Part shown: piece by piece, positions 1 to 8,261 of the stretch
Position numbering within the stretch: the first letter of the stretch is position 1
Layout of the letters: the number at the start of each line of letters is the position of its first letter
Assembly: GCF_002095575.1 (NCBI RefSeq)
Contig: NZ_MLJJ01000006.1
Coordinates: forward strand, 1 to 64,000
Direction of reading: 5' to 3'
Source: Pantoea septica
GTDB lineage: Bacteria; Pseudomonadota; Gammaproteobacteria; Enterobacterales; Enterobacteriaceae
Length of the DNA: 64,000 nt
Program-made: the position numbers and the translations under genes
Notes under the pieces: model-generated
Databases searched by the model: none
Told to the model about the DNA's origin: nothing
What the model saw: the letters and a program-made list of their open reading frames with translations, nothing else

Positions 1-1
1 C

Positions 2-1390
2 CGCATGTTTTCGCCGCTCGACGTTTCGGCGAACAATACGCTGGGGCTGGTCGGCGTGCCCTGCCAGGATGTGCGCTTTCCGCTTATTGAGAAAATTTCC
101 GCGCTGCAGACCGTACGCGCCATTCTGCTGGTGGAAAACGACACCATCTACTGCTCCAGCATCTACGGCCCGCGCGCCATTCCTTTTAGCCAGACCTATC
201 CCGAGCTGGCGATTAATAATCAGCGCATGATGCTGACCACCGACAACTACCTGCTTAAGGGCTCACCGATCCTGCTGCTGTGGACGCCTAAGTCCCTCGA
301 TAACCGCTCCGGCATTTTGCAGGCGATCAATATCGAGCTGATGAGCACCTATCTGCTGGAGCCGCAGCTTCCCTGGGTAGAGCGCGCCATCTTCAGCGTC
401 GGCGGCGAGAGTCTGGAGTACGGCAATCCGCTGATTGAGCCGGCGATGCCATCAGAAGATGAGGTCAGCTACGATCAGGGTTCCCTGCGCTATCCTTTCG
501 CCATTACGCTCTACGGTCCTTCGCCGGCACGCCTGGCGATGATGTCGCTGCCGTCGCAGCTGCCGCTGGCGCTGCTGCTGAGCCTGCTGATCGGCTATAT
601 CGTCTGGCTGGCGACGGCGAATCGCATGAGCCTGAGCTGGCAGATCAGCTACGGCATTACCGCGAATGAATTTATGGTCTACTGCCAGCCGCTGATTAAC
701 GCCCAGAGCGGCGAGTGCGACGGCATCGAGCTGCTGCTGCGCTGGCATAACGCGCGTCAGGGCTGGATCCCGCCGGACGTGTTTATTCCGCTGGCCGAGC
801 GGCAGAATCTTATCGCGCCGCTAACGCGCTTCGTGATCGATAAAGCGGTGGCGCAGCTGCCGAATCTGCCGCGCTGTCCGTCGTTTCATATCGCCATTAA
901 CGTGGCCGCCAGCCACTTTCGCGATCGCGCCATCGTCGACGATCTGCAACAGCTGTGGTGGCCGGCGAATCCGCTGCCGAAGCTGGTGGTGGAGCTGACG
1001 GAACGCGACGCATTGCCGGTGGTGGATCAGAAGGTGATTTCGCAGCTGCACAGCATCGGCGTACGCCTGGCCATCGACGACTTTGGCACCGGACACAGCT
1101 CGCTCTCCTATCTGAAGGATTTGCAGCCGGACGTGCTGAAGATCGACAAGATTTTCACCGCGGCGATCGGCACCGATGCCATTAACGCCACGGTGACCGA
1201 TATGGTGATTTCGCTGGCGCAGCGGTTGAATATCAGCCTGGTGGCCGAGGGGGTCGAAACCGCCGAGCAGGCCGCCTATCTGCGCGAGCGCGGCGTCGAT
1301 CTGCTGCAGGGTTATTACTACGCGCGGCCGATGCCGATTGAGGATTTTCCCGCCTGGCTGACGCAGCATCAGGCGCAGCTGAGCCCGTAA
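2..1390 (+). CDS. pdeD: Cyclic-di-GMP phosphodiesterase PdeD (YoaD), CSS-motif plus EAL, 5' end outside window
   Basis: Partial gene: the frame is open to the window edge, and compared with the 532-residue E. coli protein about 60 N-terminal residues (first membrane helix) are missing. The visible part starts in the periplasmic CSS domain, with the conserved VPC cysteine near residue 20 and the CSS cysteine near residue 50 that form a redox-sensitive disulfide in this family. A membrane helix follows at about residues 180-200, then a cytoplasmic EAL domain. Metal and catalytic motifs are present: ELLLRW (an EAL variant), INVAASHF, ELTERDAL, AIDDFGTGHSS, DVLKIDK and VAEGVET. Such enzymes hydrolyse c-di-GMP to pGpG and favour motility over biofilm. 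The assignment to PdeD also rests on yoaE following convergently, as in E. coli. The ATG at position 5 is unlikely to be the real start. Confidence 0.93.
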   Translation, partial: RMFSPLDVSANNTLGLVGVPCQDVRFPLIEKISALQTVRAILLVENDTIYCSSIYGPRAIPFSQTYPELAINNQRMMLTTDNYLLKGSPILLLWTPKSLDNRSGILQAINIELMSTYLLEPQLPWVERAIFSVGGESLEYGNPLIEPAMPSEDEVSYDQGSLRYPFAITLYGPSPARLAMMSLPSQLPLALLLSLLIGYIVWLATANRMSLSWQISYGITANEFMVYCQPLINAQSGECDGIELLLRWHNARQGWIPPDVFIPLAERQNLIAPLTRFVIDKAVAQLPNLPRCPSFHIAINVAASHFRDRAIVDDLQQLWWPANPLPKLVVELTERDALPVVDQKVISQLHSIGVRLAIDDFGTGHSSLSYLKDLQPDVLKIDKIFTAAIGTDAINATVTDMVISLAQRLNISLVAEGVETAEQAAYLRERGVDLLQGYYYARPMPIEDFPAWLTQHQAQLSP

Positions 1391-1391
1391 A

Positions 1392-1413
1392 AAACGGCGC
1401 ATATGCGCCGTTT
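1392..1413. terminator. Perfect 22-bp palindrome after pdeD
   Basis: A perfect inverted repeat (AAACGGCGCAT and its complement) starts one base after the pdeD stop codon and ends in a short T run. It is a likely simple terminator for pdeD, although the T tract has only three bases. Confidence 0.6.
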
Positions 1414-1438
1414 AGCTTGCCTGTAAGAGCGGATGCCT

Positions 1439-1623
1439 GCGTGGATGAGAGGGCCCGATCGCAAAGTCGCTTTACGCATCCTTGCTCGCTCGGCCCGCAG
1501 ATACGCACCTCTTCCCTGAGGTGCGCCCGTAAACGGGCCAACGCACCGCGTTGTTCAAAAACGCTCCCGGCGTTTTTGTCCCTGTTGCGGGACGCTTTGC
1601 TCTTCGGCCCCTCTCACCCACGC
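1439..1623 (+). repeat. Dispersed hairpin-rich intergenic element, copy A (longest)
   Basis: Outer arms 1439-1455 and 1606-1623 are nearly complementary (GTGGATGAGAGG against CCTCTCACCCAC). Inside the left arm is the core CCGATCGCAAAGTC followed by GCATCC and CGCTCGGCCCGC (1455-1498). Inside the right arm is GCGGGACGCTTTGCTCTTCG (1587-1606). Between them lie further hairpins: CGCACCTC/GAGGTGCG, GCCCGT/ACGGGC and CAAAAACGC/GCGTTTTTG. The same core occurs at 40623-40728 and 61133-61199, both inverted relative to this copy. The element fills the gap between convergent pdeD and yoaE. No protein is convincingly encoded. Confidence 0.8.
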
Positions 1624-1674
1624 GTTGAACAGCATCATCGTCTGTTCGATAAACTCGCTACAGATTTAGATTGA

Positions 1675-3246
1675 TTACGGCGCCTCTTCCTCATCCTCGT
1701 GCGGCTTATCTTTGGTGACGCGCACCAGATCGACGCGGTAGTCGGTCGCCTGAAGGATAGTAAAGTGCAGCGGCGGCAAATCGATCACCTCGCCCGGCAG
1801 CGGCAGCTGGCCTTTCTGACCAATCAGCAGACCCGCCAGCGAGGCGTGATCTTCATCCGGGTTAACCAGGTCGTTGACGTCGAACAGCTGCTGAAGCGAA
1901 TGCAGGTCGGTGCCGCCTTTAACAATCCAGCCGTCGCCGTCGGCGATAATGTCCGGCGTTTCATCCTCGTCGGGGAATTCGCCGGCGATCGCTTCCAGCA
2001 CGTCCAGCGGGGTTATCAGACCCTGCACGACGCCGAACTCGTTGGTGACGATAACGAAACTGCCTTTGGCGCGGCGCAGCACGCCCAGCAGATTAATCGG
2101 GTCCAGCGTTTCCGGCACGACGATAGCAGGTGACGCGGCGGCAAAGGTTGCCACATCCATCCCGTGTTCGATCGCCACCAGCAGCTCTTTGGCGCGCACC
2201 ACGCCGATAATTTCATCCAGCTCGCCGCGGCACACCGGGAACAAACTGTGTGGCGTGTCGAGCAGCTGAATACGGATCTCGTCCATTGGACGCTCGGCGT
2301 CAACCCAGGAGATTTCGCCGCGCGGCGTCATTATGCTGCGGATAGAGCGCGACGCCAGCGTCAGCACGCCGTTGATCATATAGCGCTCTTCATCCTTAAA
2401 GGCCTCCTGCGGCATCGCCTGCGTCAGAGGCGACTCTTCGTTAACCGCAGGCTGGGCCGGACGCTGACGGCCGCCCATCAGGCGCAAAATCGCCTCGGCG
2501 GTGCGCTCGCGCATGGGGCGATGCGCCTGATGGCGCATAAAGTTGCGGCGCGCAATCTGGTTAAACAGCTCGATCAGAATAGAGAAGCCGATCGCCGCGT
2601 AGAGATACCCTTTCGGGATATGGAAGCCGAAACCTTCCGCCACCAGCGACAGGCCGATCATCAGCAGGAAGCTCAGGCAGAGCACCACCACGGTAGGATG
2701 CGCGTTGACGAAGTTGGTGAGCGGCTTCGAGGCCAGCAGCATTACGCCCATGGCGATCACTACCGCCGTCATCATAATCGGCAGATGGTTCACCATGCCG
2801 ACTGCCGTGATCACCGCATCCAGCGAGAAGACCGCGTCCAGCACCACAATCTGCGTCACCACCGCCCAGAAGCTGGCGTAGCTGCGGTTCCCCTGATGCT
2901 CAAGCTGACGGTTCTCCAGCCGCTCATGCAGCTCCATCGTCGCTTTGAACAAGAGAAAGACCCCGCCCACCAGCAGAATCAAATCACGTCCTGCAAAGCT
3001 AAACTCGCCTACGCTAAATAACGGGCGCGTCAGCGTGACCATCCAGGAGATCAGCGACAGCAGGCCCAGACGCATCACCAGCGCCAGCGACAGGCCGATC
3101 AGACGCGCCTTATCGCGCTGCTTCGGCGGCAGCTTGTCGGCAAGAATGGCGATAAACACCAGGTTATCAATACCAAGCACGATTTCCAGTACGACAAGCG
3201 TGAGCAAACCGGCCCAGATTGAGGGGTCGAAGAGAAATTCCATCAT
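1675..3246 (-). CDS. yoaE: TerC/CBS/CorC-domain inner membrane protein YoaE
   Basis: This 523-residue protein matches E. coli YoaE (518) end to end. The first about 215 residues form a TerC-type bundle of roughly seven membrane helices with acidic intramembrane motifs ([20 protein letters not shown]). A tandem CBS pair lies at about 300-425 ([19 protein letters not shown] begins it), and a C-terminal CorC/HlyC domain at about 435-512. The family is linked to metal-ion export or tolerance, but the substrate of YoaE is not established. The gene diverges from manX over a 503-bp gap. The start codon is preceded by AGGAG on the minus strand. The annotation is secure as to family and tentative as to function. 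Confidence 0.93.
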   Translation of the reverse strand: MMEFLFDPSIWAGLLTLVVLEIVLGIDNLVFIAILADKLPPKQRDKARLIGLSLALVMRLGLLSLISWMVTLTRPLFSVGEFSFAGRDLILLVGGVFLLFKATMELHERLENRQLEHQGNRSYASFWAVVTQIVVLDAVFSLDAVITAVGMVNHLPIMMTAVVIAMGVMLLASKPLTNFVNAHPTVVVLCLSFLLMIGLSLVAEGFGFHIPKGYLYAAIGFSILIELFNQIARRNFMRHQAHRPMRERTAEAILRLMGGRQRPAQPAVNEESPLTQAMPQEAFKDEERYMINGVLTLASRSIRSIMTPRGEISWVDAERPMDEIRIQLLDTPHSLFPVCRGELDEIIGVVRAKELLVAIEHGMDVATFAAASPAIVVPETLDPINLLGVLRRAKGSFVIVTNEFGVVQGLITPLDVLEAIAGEFPDEDETPDIIADGDGWIVKGGTDLHSLQQLFDVNDLVNPDEDHASLAGLLIGQKGQLPLPGEVIDLPPLHFTILQATDYRVDLVRVTKDKPHEDEEEAP

Positions 3247-3749
3247 TGACTCCTGAACGAGAGACAGACTGAACGATATCGTGCCAGCGTCGTGTGGTGA
3301 CGTGACAGAAAGACAATCGGGTGAACTGCAGGTACGCCGTCAGGCGTGAAGGAAAGCGCGGATGCGCGCATCAAAGTGGTTAAGCGACGTCGGTGACGAT
3401 CCATAAAGGTGGGCTGAAACCCGTTACTCCTGAGTAATAAACAGATCGTTAATGTAACAGGCCAGTAATTTACGTCAAAAAATTTTCTTTCATTTACAAA
3501 TGATTCAGCGGTGATTCGCAGAAAAACATGGTTTAAGGCGAGTTCAGCCGTCTGATTACTGACGACCGTCACATAAATTATTTTTTCGCGCACTAAAATA
3601 AATCGCGACTCACCGACTCATTCAGGACGCCCGGAGAATGATGCATTAATTCAGATATTTTGACTACGTTTGTCGCCAGATAACCGTAGCGATAACTCAT
3701 AACGATTCGTCGACTCCAGACGAATTTCTTTAGCGAACGGAGGTAGCAA
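3247..3749. other. yoaE-manX divergent intergenic region
   Basis: This 503-bp region has no convincing gene. The yoaE-proximal half is GC-rich; the manX-proximal half is AT-rich and holds candidate CRP and Mlc sites (3558-3603) and a leader hairpin. The hairpin pairs ATTCGTC at 3705-3711 with GACGAAT at 3719-3725, just before the manX ribosome-binding site. No yybP-ykoY manganese riboswitch consensus could be recognised in the yoaE leader. Confidence 0.5.
3558..3603 (+). promoter_or_regulatory. Candidate CRP half-palindrome and Mlc-like operator for manXYZ
   Basis: ACTGA-N6-TCACA at 3558-3573 matches the CRP consensus at 8 of 10 key bases. Next to it, 3577-3603 is an AT-rich imperfect palindrome with a CGCGC centre (TTATTTTTT and AAAATAAAT arms) resembling Mlc/NagC operators. 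In E. coli manXYZ is activated by CRP and repressed by Mlc. The sites are inferred by eye, and the transcription start is unknown. Confidence 0.35.
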
Positions 3750-4718
3750 GTGACCATTGCGATAGTAATTGGTACACACGGCTGGGCAGCCGAGCAACTG
3801 CTGAAAACCGCAGAGATGCTGTTAGGCGAACAGGAGAACGTCGGATGGATCGACTTTGTGCCCGGCGAAAATGCAGAAACGCTTATTGAAAAATATCAGG
3901 CGCAGCTGGCAAAGCTGGATACGTCGAAAGGGGCGCTGTTTTTAGTGGATACCTGGGGCGGAAGTCCCTTCAACGCCGCCAGCCGCGTGGTGCTGGATAA
4001 AGAAAATTACGATGTCATCGCCGGCGTCAATATTCCGATGCTGGTGGAAACGCTGATGGCGCGCGACGACGATCCCAGCTTTGCCGAACTGGTTGGCATC
4101 GCGGTAGAAACGGGTCGCGAAGGCGTTAAGGCGCAGAAAACCGAGCTTGCCGCGCCGCCTGCCCCAGCCGCCGCCCCTGCCGCTAAAGCGCCGCCTGCCC
4201 CAGCGCAGCCGCTGGCACCGGGCGAACATATGAAAATCGGGCTGGCGCGCATCGACGACCGCCTGATCCACGGTCAGGTGGCGACGCGCTGGACCAAAGA
4301 GACCAATGTCTCGCGCATTATCGTGGTTAGCGACGAAGTCGCAAAAGATCACGTCCGCAAAACCTTGCTGACGCAGGTGGCGCCGCCCGGCGTGACCGCG
4401 CACGTGGTGGACGTCGACAAGATGGTGCGCGTCTGGAATAACCCGAAATATGGTCGCGACCGCGTGATGCTGCTGTTTACTAATCCCACCGACGTGCTGC
4501 GCGTGGTCGAGCAAGGCGTGGAGATTAAGTCGGTCAATATCGGCGGCATGGCGTTTCGCCAGGGTAAAACTCAGGTCAATAACGCCGTCTCGGTCGATGA
4601 CAAAGATATCGCCGCGTTCCGTAAGCTCAATGAACGCAATATCGAGCTGGAAGTCCGTAAGGTCTCCAGCGATCAAAAACTGAAAATGATGGACCTGATT
4701 GCGAAGGTCAATGCGTAA
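3750..4718 (+). CDS. manX: Mannose PTS EIIAB subunit ManX
   Basis: Cytoplasmic phosphotransfer protein of the mannose permease (322 residues, usual length 323). The N-terminal IIA domain carries the phosphorylated histidine H10 (VIGTHGWAAEQ). An Ala/Pro linker at about 134-157 leads to the IIB domain with H174 (RIDDRLIHGQVATRW). Phosphate passes from HPr to H10, to H174 and then to the sugar bound by ManY/ManZ. The start is GTG with a strong GGAGG upstream at 3739-3743, as in E. coli. It is the first gene of manX-manY-manZ. SgrS control of manXYZ is known in E. coli but cannot be shown here. Confidence 0.97.
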   Translation: MTIAIVIGTHGWAAEQLLKTAEMLLGEQENVGWIDFVPGENAETLIEKYQAQLAKLDTSKGALFLVDTWGGSPFNAASRVVLDKENYDVIAGVNIPMLVETLMARDDDPSFAELVGIAVETGREGVKAQKTELAAPPAPAAAPAAKAPPAPAQPLAPGEHMKIGLARIDDRLIHGQVATRWTKETNVSRIIVVSDEVAKDHVRKTLLTQVAPPGVTAHVVDVDKMVRVWNNPKYGRDRVMLLFTNPTDVLRVVEQGVEIKSVNIGGMAFRQGKTQVNNAVSVDDKDIAAFRKLNERNIELEVRKVSSDQKLKMMDLIAKVNA

Positions 4719-4775
4719 AACGCCGCCAGCTGCGCCTGCGGGCCAGTTAACGCTATCCTCCTGAGGAGAAGGGAT

Positions 4776-5579
4776 ATGATGGAAATAACCTCGCTACAAA
4801 TCATCCTGATATTTGTCGTGGCCTGTATTGCGGGTATGGGTTCGATTCTGGATGAGTTTCAGTTTCACCGTCCGCTGGTGGCCTGTACCCTGATTGGGGC
4901 GGTGCTCGGCGATATGAAAACCGGCATTATCATCGGCGGCACGCTGGAGATGATCGCGCTGGGCTGGATGAACATCGGCGCCGCCGTGGCGCCCGATGCG
5001 GCTCTCGCCTCAATTATCTCCACCATTCTGGTTATCGCCGGCGGTCAGAGCGTCGGCGCGGGCATTGCGCTGGCGATTCCGCTGGCAGCGGCGGGCCAGG
5101 TGCTGACGATTATCGTGCGCACCATCACCGTGGCCTTCCAGCACGCGGCCGATAAGGCGGCGGAGAAAGGCAACCTGACGGCGATTTCGTGGATCCACGT
5201 TTCGGCGCTGGTGTTGCAGGCAATGCGTATCGCCATTCCGGCGCTGATCGTGGCGATTTCCGTCGGCACCAGCGCGGTTCACTCCCTGCTTAGCTCGATC
5301 CCTGAAGTGGTCACCAACGGCCTGAACATCGCCGGCGGCATGATCGTGGTGGTCGGTTACGCGATGGTCATCAATATGATGCGCGCAGGCTATCTGATGC
5401 CCTTCTTCTACCTCGGCTTCGTCACCGCGGCCTTCACCAGCTTCAACCTGGTCGCGCTGGGCGTCATCGGCGTGGTCATGGCAGTGCTCTATATCCAGCT
5501 GGCGCCGAAATATAACCGCGTGGCGGGCGCGCCTGCGGCGGGTCCGGCAAACAACGATCTCGATAACGAACTTGACTAA
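4776..5579 (+). CDS. manY: Mannose PTS EIIC subunit ManY
   Basis: Integral membrane channel subunit of the mannose PTS (267 residues against 266 in E. coli), mostly hydrophobic helices with the family signature GTLEMIALGWMNIGAAVAPD and a conserved C-terminal DLDNELD. Together with ManZ it forms the sugar-conducting membrane part. It starts 57 bp after manX. Two consecutive ATG codons (4776 and 4779) follow GAGGAG at 4763-4768; the second corresponds to the E. coli start, so the first methionine may be extra. Operon position and near-identity to E. coli make the call secure. Confidence 0.97.
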   Translation: MMEITSLQIILIFVVACIAGMGSILDEFQFHRPLVACTLIGAVLGDMKTGIIIGGTLEMIALGWMNIGAAVAPDAALASIISTILVIAGGQSVGAGIALAIPLAAAGQVLTIIVRTITVAFQHAADKAAEKGNLTAISWIHVSALVLQAMRIAIPALIVAISVGTSAVHSLLSSIPEVVTNGLNIAGGMIVVVGYAMVINMMRAGYLMPFFYLGFVTAAFTSFNLVALGVIGVVMAVLYIQLAPKYNRVAGAPAAGPANNDLDNELD

Positions 5580-5594
5580 GGAACAGGTGACAAC

Positions 5595-6440
5595 ATGGTA
5601 GATACAACTACAACGCAAAAGAAACTCACCCCAGGCGACATCCGCGGCGTGTTTTTGCGGTCGAACCTGTTCCAGGGGTCGTGGAACTTCGAGCGTATGC
5701 AGGCGCTGGGCTTCTGTTTCTCGATGGTGCCGGTGATCCGCCGCCTCTATCCGGAAAATAACGAGGCGCGCCGTCAGGCGATCAAGCGCCATCTGGAGTT
5801 CTTCAACACCCATCCTTACGTCGCCGCGCCGGTATTGGGCGTGACCATGGCAATGGAAGAGCAGCGCGCAAACGGCGCAGCCATCGACGACGCCGCCATC
5901 AACGGCATTAAAGTCGGCCTGATGGGCCCGCTGGCGGGCGTCGGCGACCCGATTTTCTGGGGCACCGTGCGACCGGTCTTCGCCGCGCTCGGCGCAGGCA
6001 TCGCCATGAGCGGCAGCCTGCTGGGCCCGCTGCTTTTCTTCGTGCTGTTCAATCTGGCGCGTCTGCTGACCCGCTATTACGGCGTGGCGTACGGCTACCG
6101 CAAAGGGATCGATATCGTCAGCGACATGGGCGGCGGTTTCCTGCAGAAGCTCACGGAGGGGGCGTCGATTCTCGGCCTGTTTGTCATGGGCGCGCTGGTG
6201 AACAAGTGGACGCACGTTAATATTCCGCTGGTGGTGTCGCGCGTTACCGACCAGACCGGAAAGACGACCGTCACCACGGTTCAGACCATCCTCGATCAGC
6301 TGATGCCGGGGATCGTGCCGCTGCTGCTGACCTTCGCCTGTATGTGGCTGCTGCGCCGCAAGGTCAACGCGCTGTGGATTATCGTCGGCTTCTTCGTTAT
6401 CGGGATTTTCGGCTACTGGATCGGCCTGCTTGGCCTGTAG
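5595..6440 (+). CDS. manZ: Mannose PTS EIID subunit ManZ
   Basis: 281-residue EIID membrane component, close to the 283-286 residues of E. coli ManZ. The family motifs GSWNFERMQALGFCF, PLAGVGDPIFWGTVRP and TEGASILGLFVMGALV are present, with a hydrophobic C-terminus. ManZ pairs with ManY to move mannose, glucose, glucosamine and related sugars and is also a known DNA-entry point for some phages. It follows manY by 15 bp with an AGGAACAGG-type ribosome-binding site, so it is in the same operon. A GC-rich hairpin follows the stop codon. Confidence 0.97.
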   Translation: MVDTTTTQKKLTPGDIRGVFLRSNLFQGSWNFERMQALGFCFSMVPVIRRLYPENNEARRQAIKRHLEFFNTHPYVAAPVLGVTMAMEEQRANGAAIDDAAINGIKVGLMGPLAGVGDPIFWGTVRPVFAALGAGIAMSGSLLGPLLFFVLFNLARLLTRYYGVAYGYRKGIDIVSDMGGGFLQKLTEGASILGLFVMGALVNKWTHVNIPLVVSRVTDQTGKTTVTTVQTILDQLMPGIVPLLLTFACMWLLRRKVNALWIIVGFFVIGIFGYWIGLLGL

Positions 6441-6447
6441 TACTCTC

Positions 6448-6468
6448 GCCGGGCGCGCCGCGCCCGGC
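6448..6468 (+). terminator. GC-rich hairpin after manZ
   Basis: GCCGGGCGC pairs with GCGCCCGGC (9 bp) around a 3-base loop. There is no T tract, only CTCTTCC, so it may attenuate or stabilise the manXYZ 3' end rather than fully terminate before yobD. Confidence 0.5.
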
Positions 6469-6509
6469 CTCTTCCCCGCTTTTCCGCCGTATCGCCTCAG
6501 GAGAATGTG

Positions 6510-6968
6510 ATGACACTAACGGACGGCCTCATCGCGCTCTGCATCGCCGCGCTGCTGCTTTTTTCTCTCTACAACGACCTTATTCTGCCGCGCCGCAAAG
6601 GCCCGACGCGCCTGAGCGTGGCGCTGCGGCGCAGGCACAAGATCGACAGCCTGATATTTATCGGGCTGCTGGCGATTTTACTCTGGAATAATGTGACGCA
6701 TCAGGGGCCGCAGCTCACCACCACTCTGCTGATGGTGCTCCTCTTTCTCGCCTTCTGGCTCTTCTGGCTGCGCCGCCCAGCGCTGCTGATGAAACGCGAC
6801 GGGCTGTTTTATGGCGGCCTCTGGATAGCCTATGAACGCATCCAGAGCATTAATCTCTCCGAAGACGGCATTCTGGTGATGCAGCTGGAGCAGCGTCGCC
6901 TGCTGATTGCCGTGCAGCAGCTCGACGATCTGGAACGCATCTACCATACGCTGGTGGAGGCGCGCTAA
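6510..6968 (+). CDS. yobD: DUF986 inner membrane protein YobD
   Basis: Small membrane protein (152 residues from this ATG) matching E. coli YobD in length and in the C-terminal block [18 protein letters not shown]. Three hydrophobic segments occupy the first about 95 residues, followed by a cytoplasmic tail. The function is unknown. A GTG three bases upstream is also in frame; the ATG is preferred because the homologue starts MTIT/MTLT and AGGAG at 6499-6503 is well spaced. It lies downstream of manZ and converges on rlmA with a 4-bp overlap. Confidence 0.9.
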   Translation: MTLTDGLIALCIAALLLFSLYNDLILPRRKGPTRLSVALRRRHKIDSLIFIGLLAILLWNNVTHQGPQLTTTLLMVLLFLAFWLFWLRRPALLMKRDGLFYGGLWIAYERIQSINLSEDGILVMQLEQRRLLIAVQQLDDLERIYHTLVEAR

Positions 6969-7762
6969 TCGCGCCGCCATAGCGTCAGACGGAAGTCGGC
7001 GTCGCATTCGAAGGTTTTCGACGCCTGCAGTTCACCCCACACCGACGGCTTCGCGCGCCAGGCGAAAGGCGTCATCTGCAGCAGCGTGGCCGCCGCGTCG
7101 CCGCTCAGGTGCATCGCGTAGCGCAGCGACTGCTGGCTCTCTTCGCTAAAGCCGCTGTAGCACTTCTCTTCGGGCGCATGGAGCTGCACTTCGCGATAGA
7201 TCAGCGCCTTGAACTGTTGCAGATGATGCGCCCCGGGCGTAACGGTCAGCAGCACGCCGCCAGGCCTGACGACTCGCGTCAGCTCCGCCTCGTTGCAGGG
7301 CGCGTAGATACGCACGACGCCATCCAGCGAAGCGTCGGCGAAGGGCAGACGCTGGCTAGAAGCGACGCAGAACTGCACGTCAGGGTAGCGCTTCGCCGCC
7401 AGACGAATGGCGTTTTTGGCGATATCCAGCCCGTATACCTTGCCGCCCAGCGCGCTGAGCGCGGAGGTGTAATAGCCTTCTCCGCAGCCGATGTCGAGCA
7501 GCGCGCCCGCGTCCTGCAGCTTTTCGCGCAGCAGCGCCACCACGCCGTCGCGCAGCGGCTGATAGTAGCCCGCCTGCAGAAACTCGCGCCGCGCCTGCAT
7601 CATCTCCGGGCTGTCGCCAGGCTCGCGCGAGCCTTTATGCTGAACGGGCAGCAAATTGAGGTAGCCCTCTTTCGCCTGGTCGAACTGATGGCGGTTTTCA
7701 CAGCGCCAGCTGCGGTTTTCAGGCTGCAAAGGGAGATGACAGAGGGGGCAAATCAGCAACAT
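6965..7762 (-). CDS. rlmA: 23S rRNA m1G745 methyltransferase RlmA
   Basis: SAM-dependent methyltransferase that modifies G745 of 23S rRNA. The 265-residue protein begins with a zinc site (C5, C8, C21, H25; motif CPLC) and has SAM motif I as [11 protein letters not shown] near residue 90, with the conserved RIYAPC and QMTPFAWRA segments. The frame extends 41 codons further upstream, but the ATG at 7762 is chosen because GGAG precedes it and the protein then aligns with E. coli RlmA (269). mntP, which lies beside rlmA in E. coli, is not present. Confidence 0.95.
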   Translation of the reverse strand: MLLICPLCHLPLQPENRSWRCENRHQFDQAKEGYLNLLPVQHKGSREPGDSPEMMQARREFLQAGYYQPLRDGVVALLREKLQDAGALLDIGCGEGYYTSALSALGGKVYGLDIAKNAIRLAAKRYPDVQFCVASSQRLPFADASLDGVVRIYAPCNEAELTRVVRPGGVLLTVTPGAHHLQQFKALIYREVQLHAPEEKCYSGFSEESQQSLRYAMHLSGDAAATLLQMTPFAWRAKPSVWGELQASKTFECDADFRLTLWRRD

Positions 7763-7821
7763 ACGAACTCCATTAACAAGAGCGCCGCAGTGTACTCTGT
7801 TCGCTGGCGTATCGAAAGCGC

Positions 7822-7856
7822 AAAGAAAAAGCCCCGGCCAGATGGCCAGGGCTTTA
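7822..7856 (-). terminator. Rho-independent terminator of cspC
   Basis: On the minus strand AAAGCCCTGGCC pairs with GGCCGGGGCTTT around a 4-base loop and is followed by a T-rich TTTTCTTTG tail, about 45 bases after the cspC stop. Confidence 0.85.
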
Positions 7857-7900
7857 CAGGATTCGTTTTCAGTGGTGCATGGCACCGAGCTGGCACGAAA

Positions 7901-8110
7901 TCAGATAGCGGTTACGTTGACTGCAGCCGGGCCTTTCTGGCCGTCCTGAATTTCGAACTCAACGCTTTGGCCTTCAGCCAGGGTTTTAAAACCGTTGCCC
8001 TGGATAGCGGAGAAGTGTACGAACACGTCTTTGCTACCGTCAGCAGGAGTAATAAAACCAAAACCTTTAGACTCGTTGAACCACTTAACCTGACCTTTAA
8101 TCTTTGCCAT
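7901..8110 (-). CDS. cspC: Cold-shock-like RNA chaperone CspC
   Basis: 69-residue cold-shock domain, apparently one residue different from E. coli CspC (S49 for N). RNP1 (KGFGFI) and RNP2 (VFVHF) single-strand binding motifs are intact. CspC is made at 37 degrees C, binds mRNA, melts structure and stabilises rpoS and stress transcripts. The yobF-like gene just upstream overlaps its first 14 bases, suggesting translational coupling in a bicistronic message. A terminator follows. Confidence 0.98.
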   Translation of the reverse strand: MAKIKGQVKWFNESKGFGFITPADGSKDVFVHFSAIQGNGFKTLAEGQSVEFEIQDGQKGPAAVNVTAI

Positions 8111-8261
8111 TTTGCAAATTCCTTAGAGTGTTTATTTTGCCCGAAGGCAGACCTACAGAGAAACCAGAGACGTTACTGAATGAGGCACTAATAAGGTTCG
8201 GCAAGGAAGCGGTATTCAACGTCAACGTTTTTACTCGTAACTTCTTTACTGAAGATGCCAT
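8097..8261 (-). CDS. yobF: YobF-like small protein, overlaps cspC
   Basis: A 54-residue frame ending inside the first codons of cspC (its last codons read AATGGCAAAGATTAA). The block ISASFSNVS and the following basic tail resemble the E. coli stress-induced small protein YobF (IGASCSNVS), which sits at the same place. The start at 8261 is inferred from that alignment; the frame continues upstream to 8402, where a longer start is possible. YobF's function is unknown. The family match is short and judged by eye. Confidence 0.6.
   Translation of the reverse strand: MASSVKKLRVKTLTLNTASLPNLISASFSNVSGFSVGLPSGKINTLRNLQNGKD

Noticed and set aside
1417-1674. Open frames inside repeat copy A, and similar ones at copies B and C
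   Set aside because: Similar peptides recur only because the DNA repeat recurs; the structure is palindromic and no ribosome-binding site is seen.
3300-3450. yybP-ykoY manganese riboswitch in the yoaE leader
   Set aside because: The conserved loop sequences of that riboswitch could not be found.
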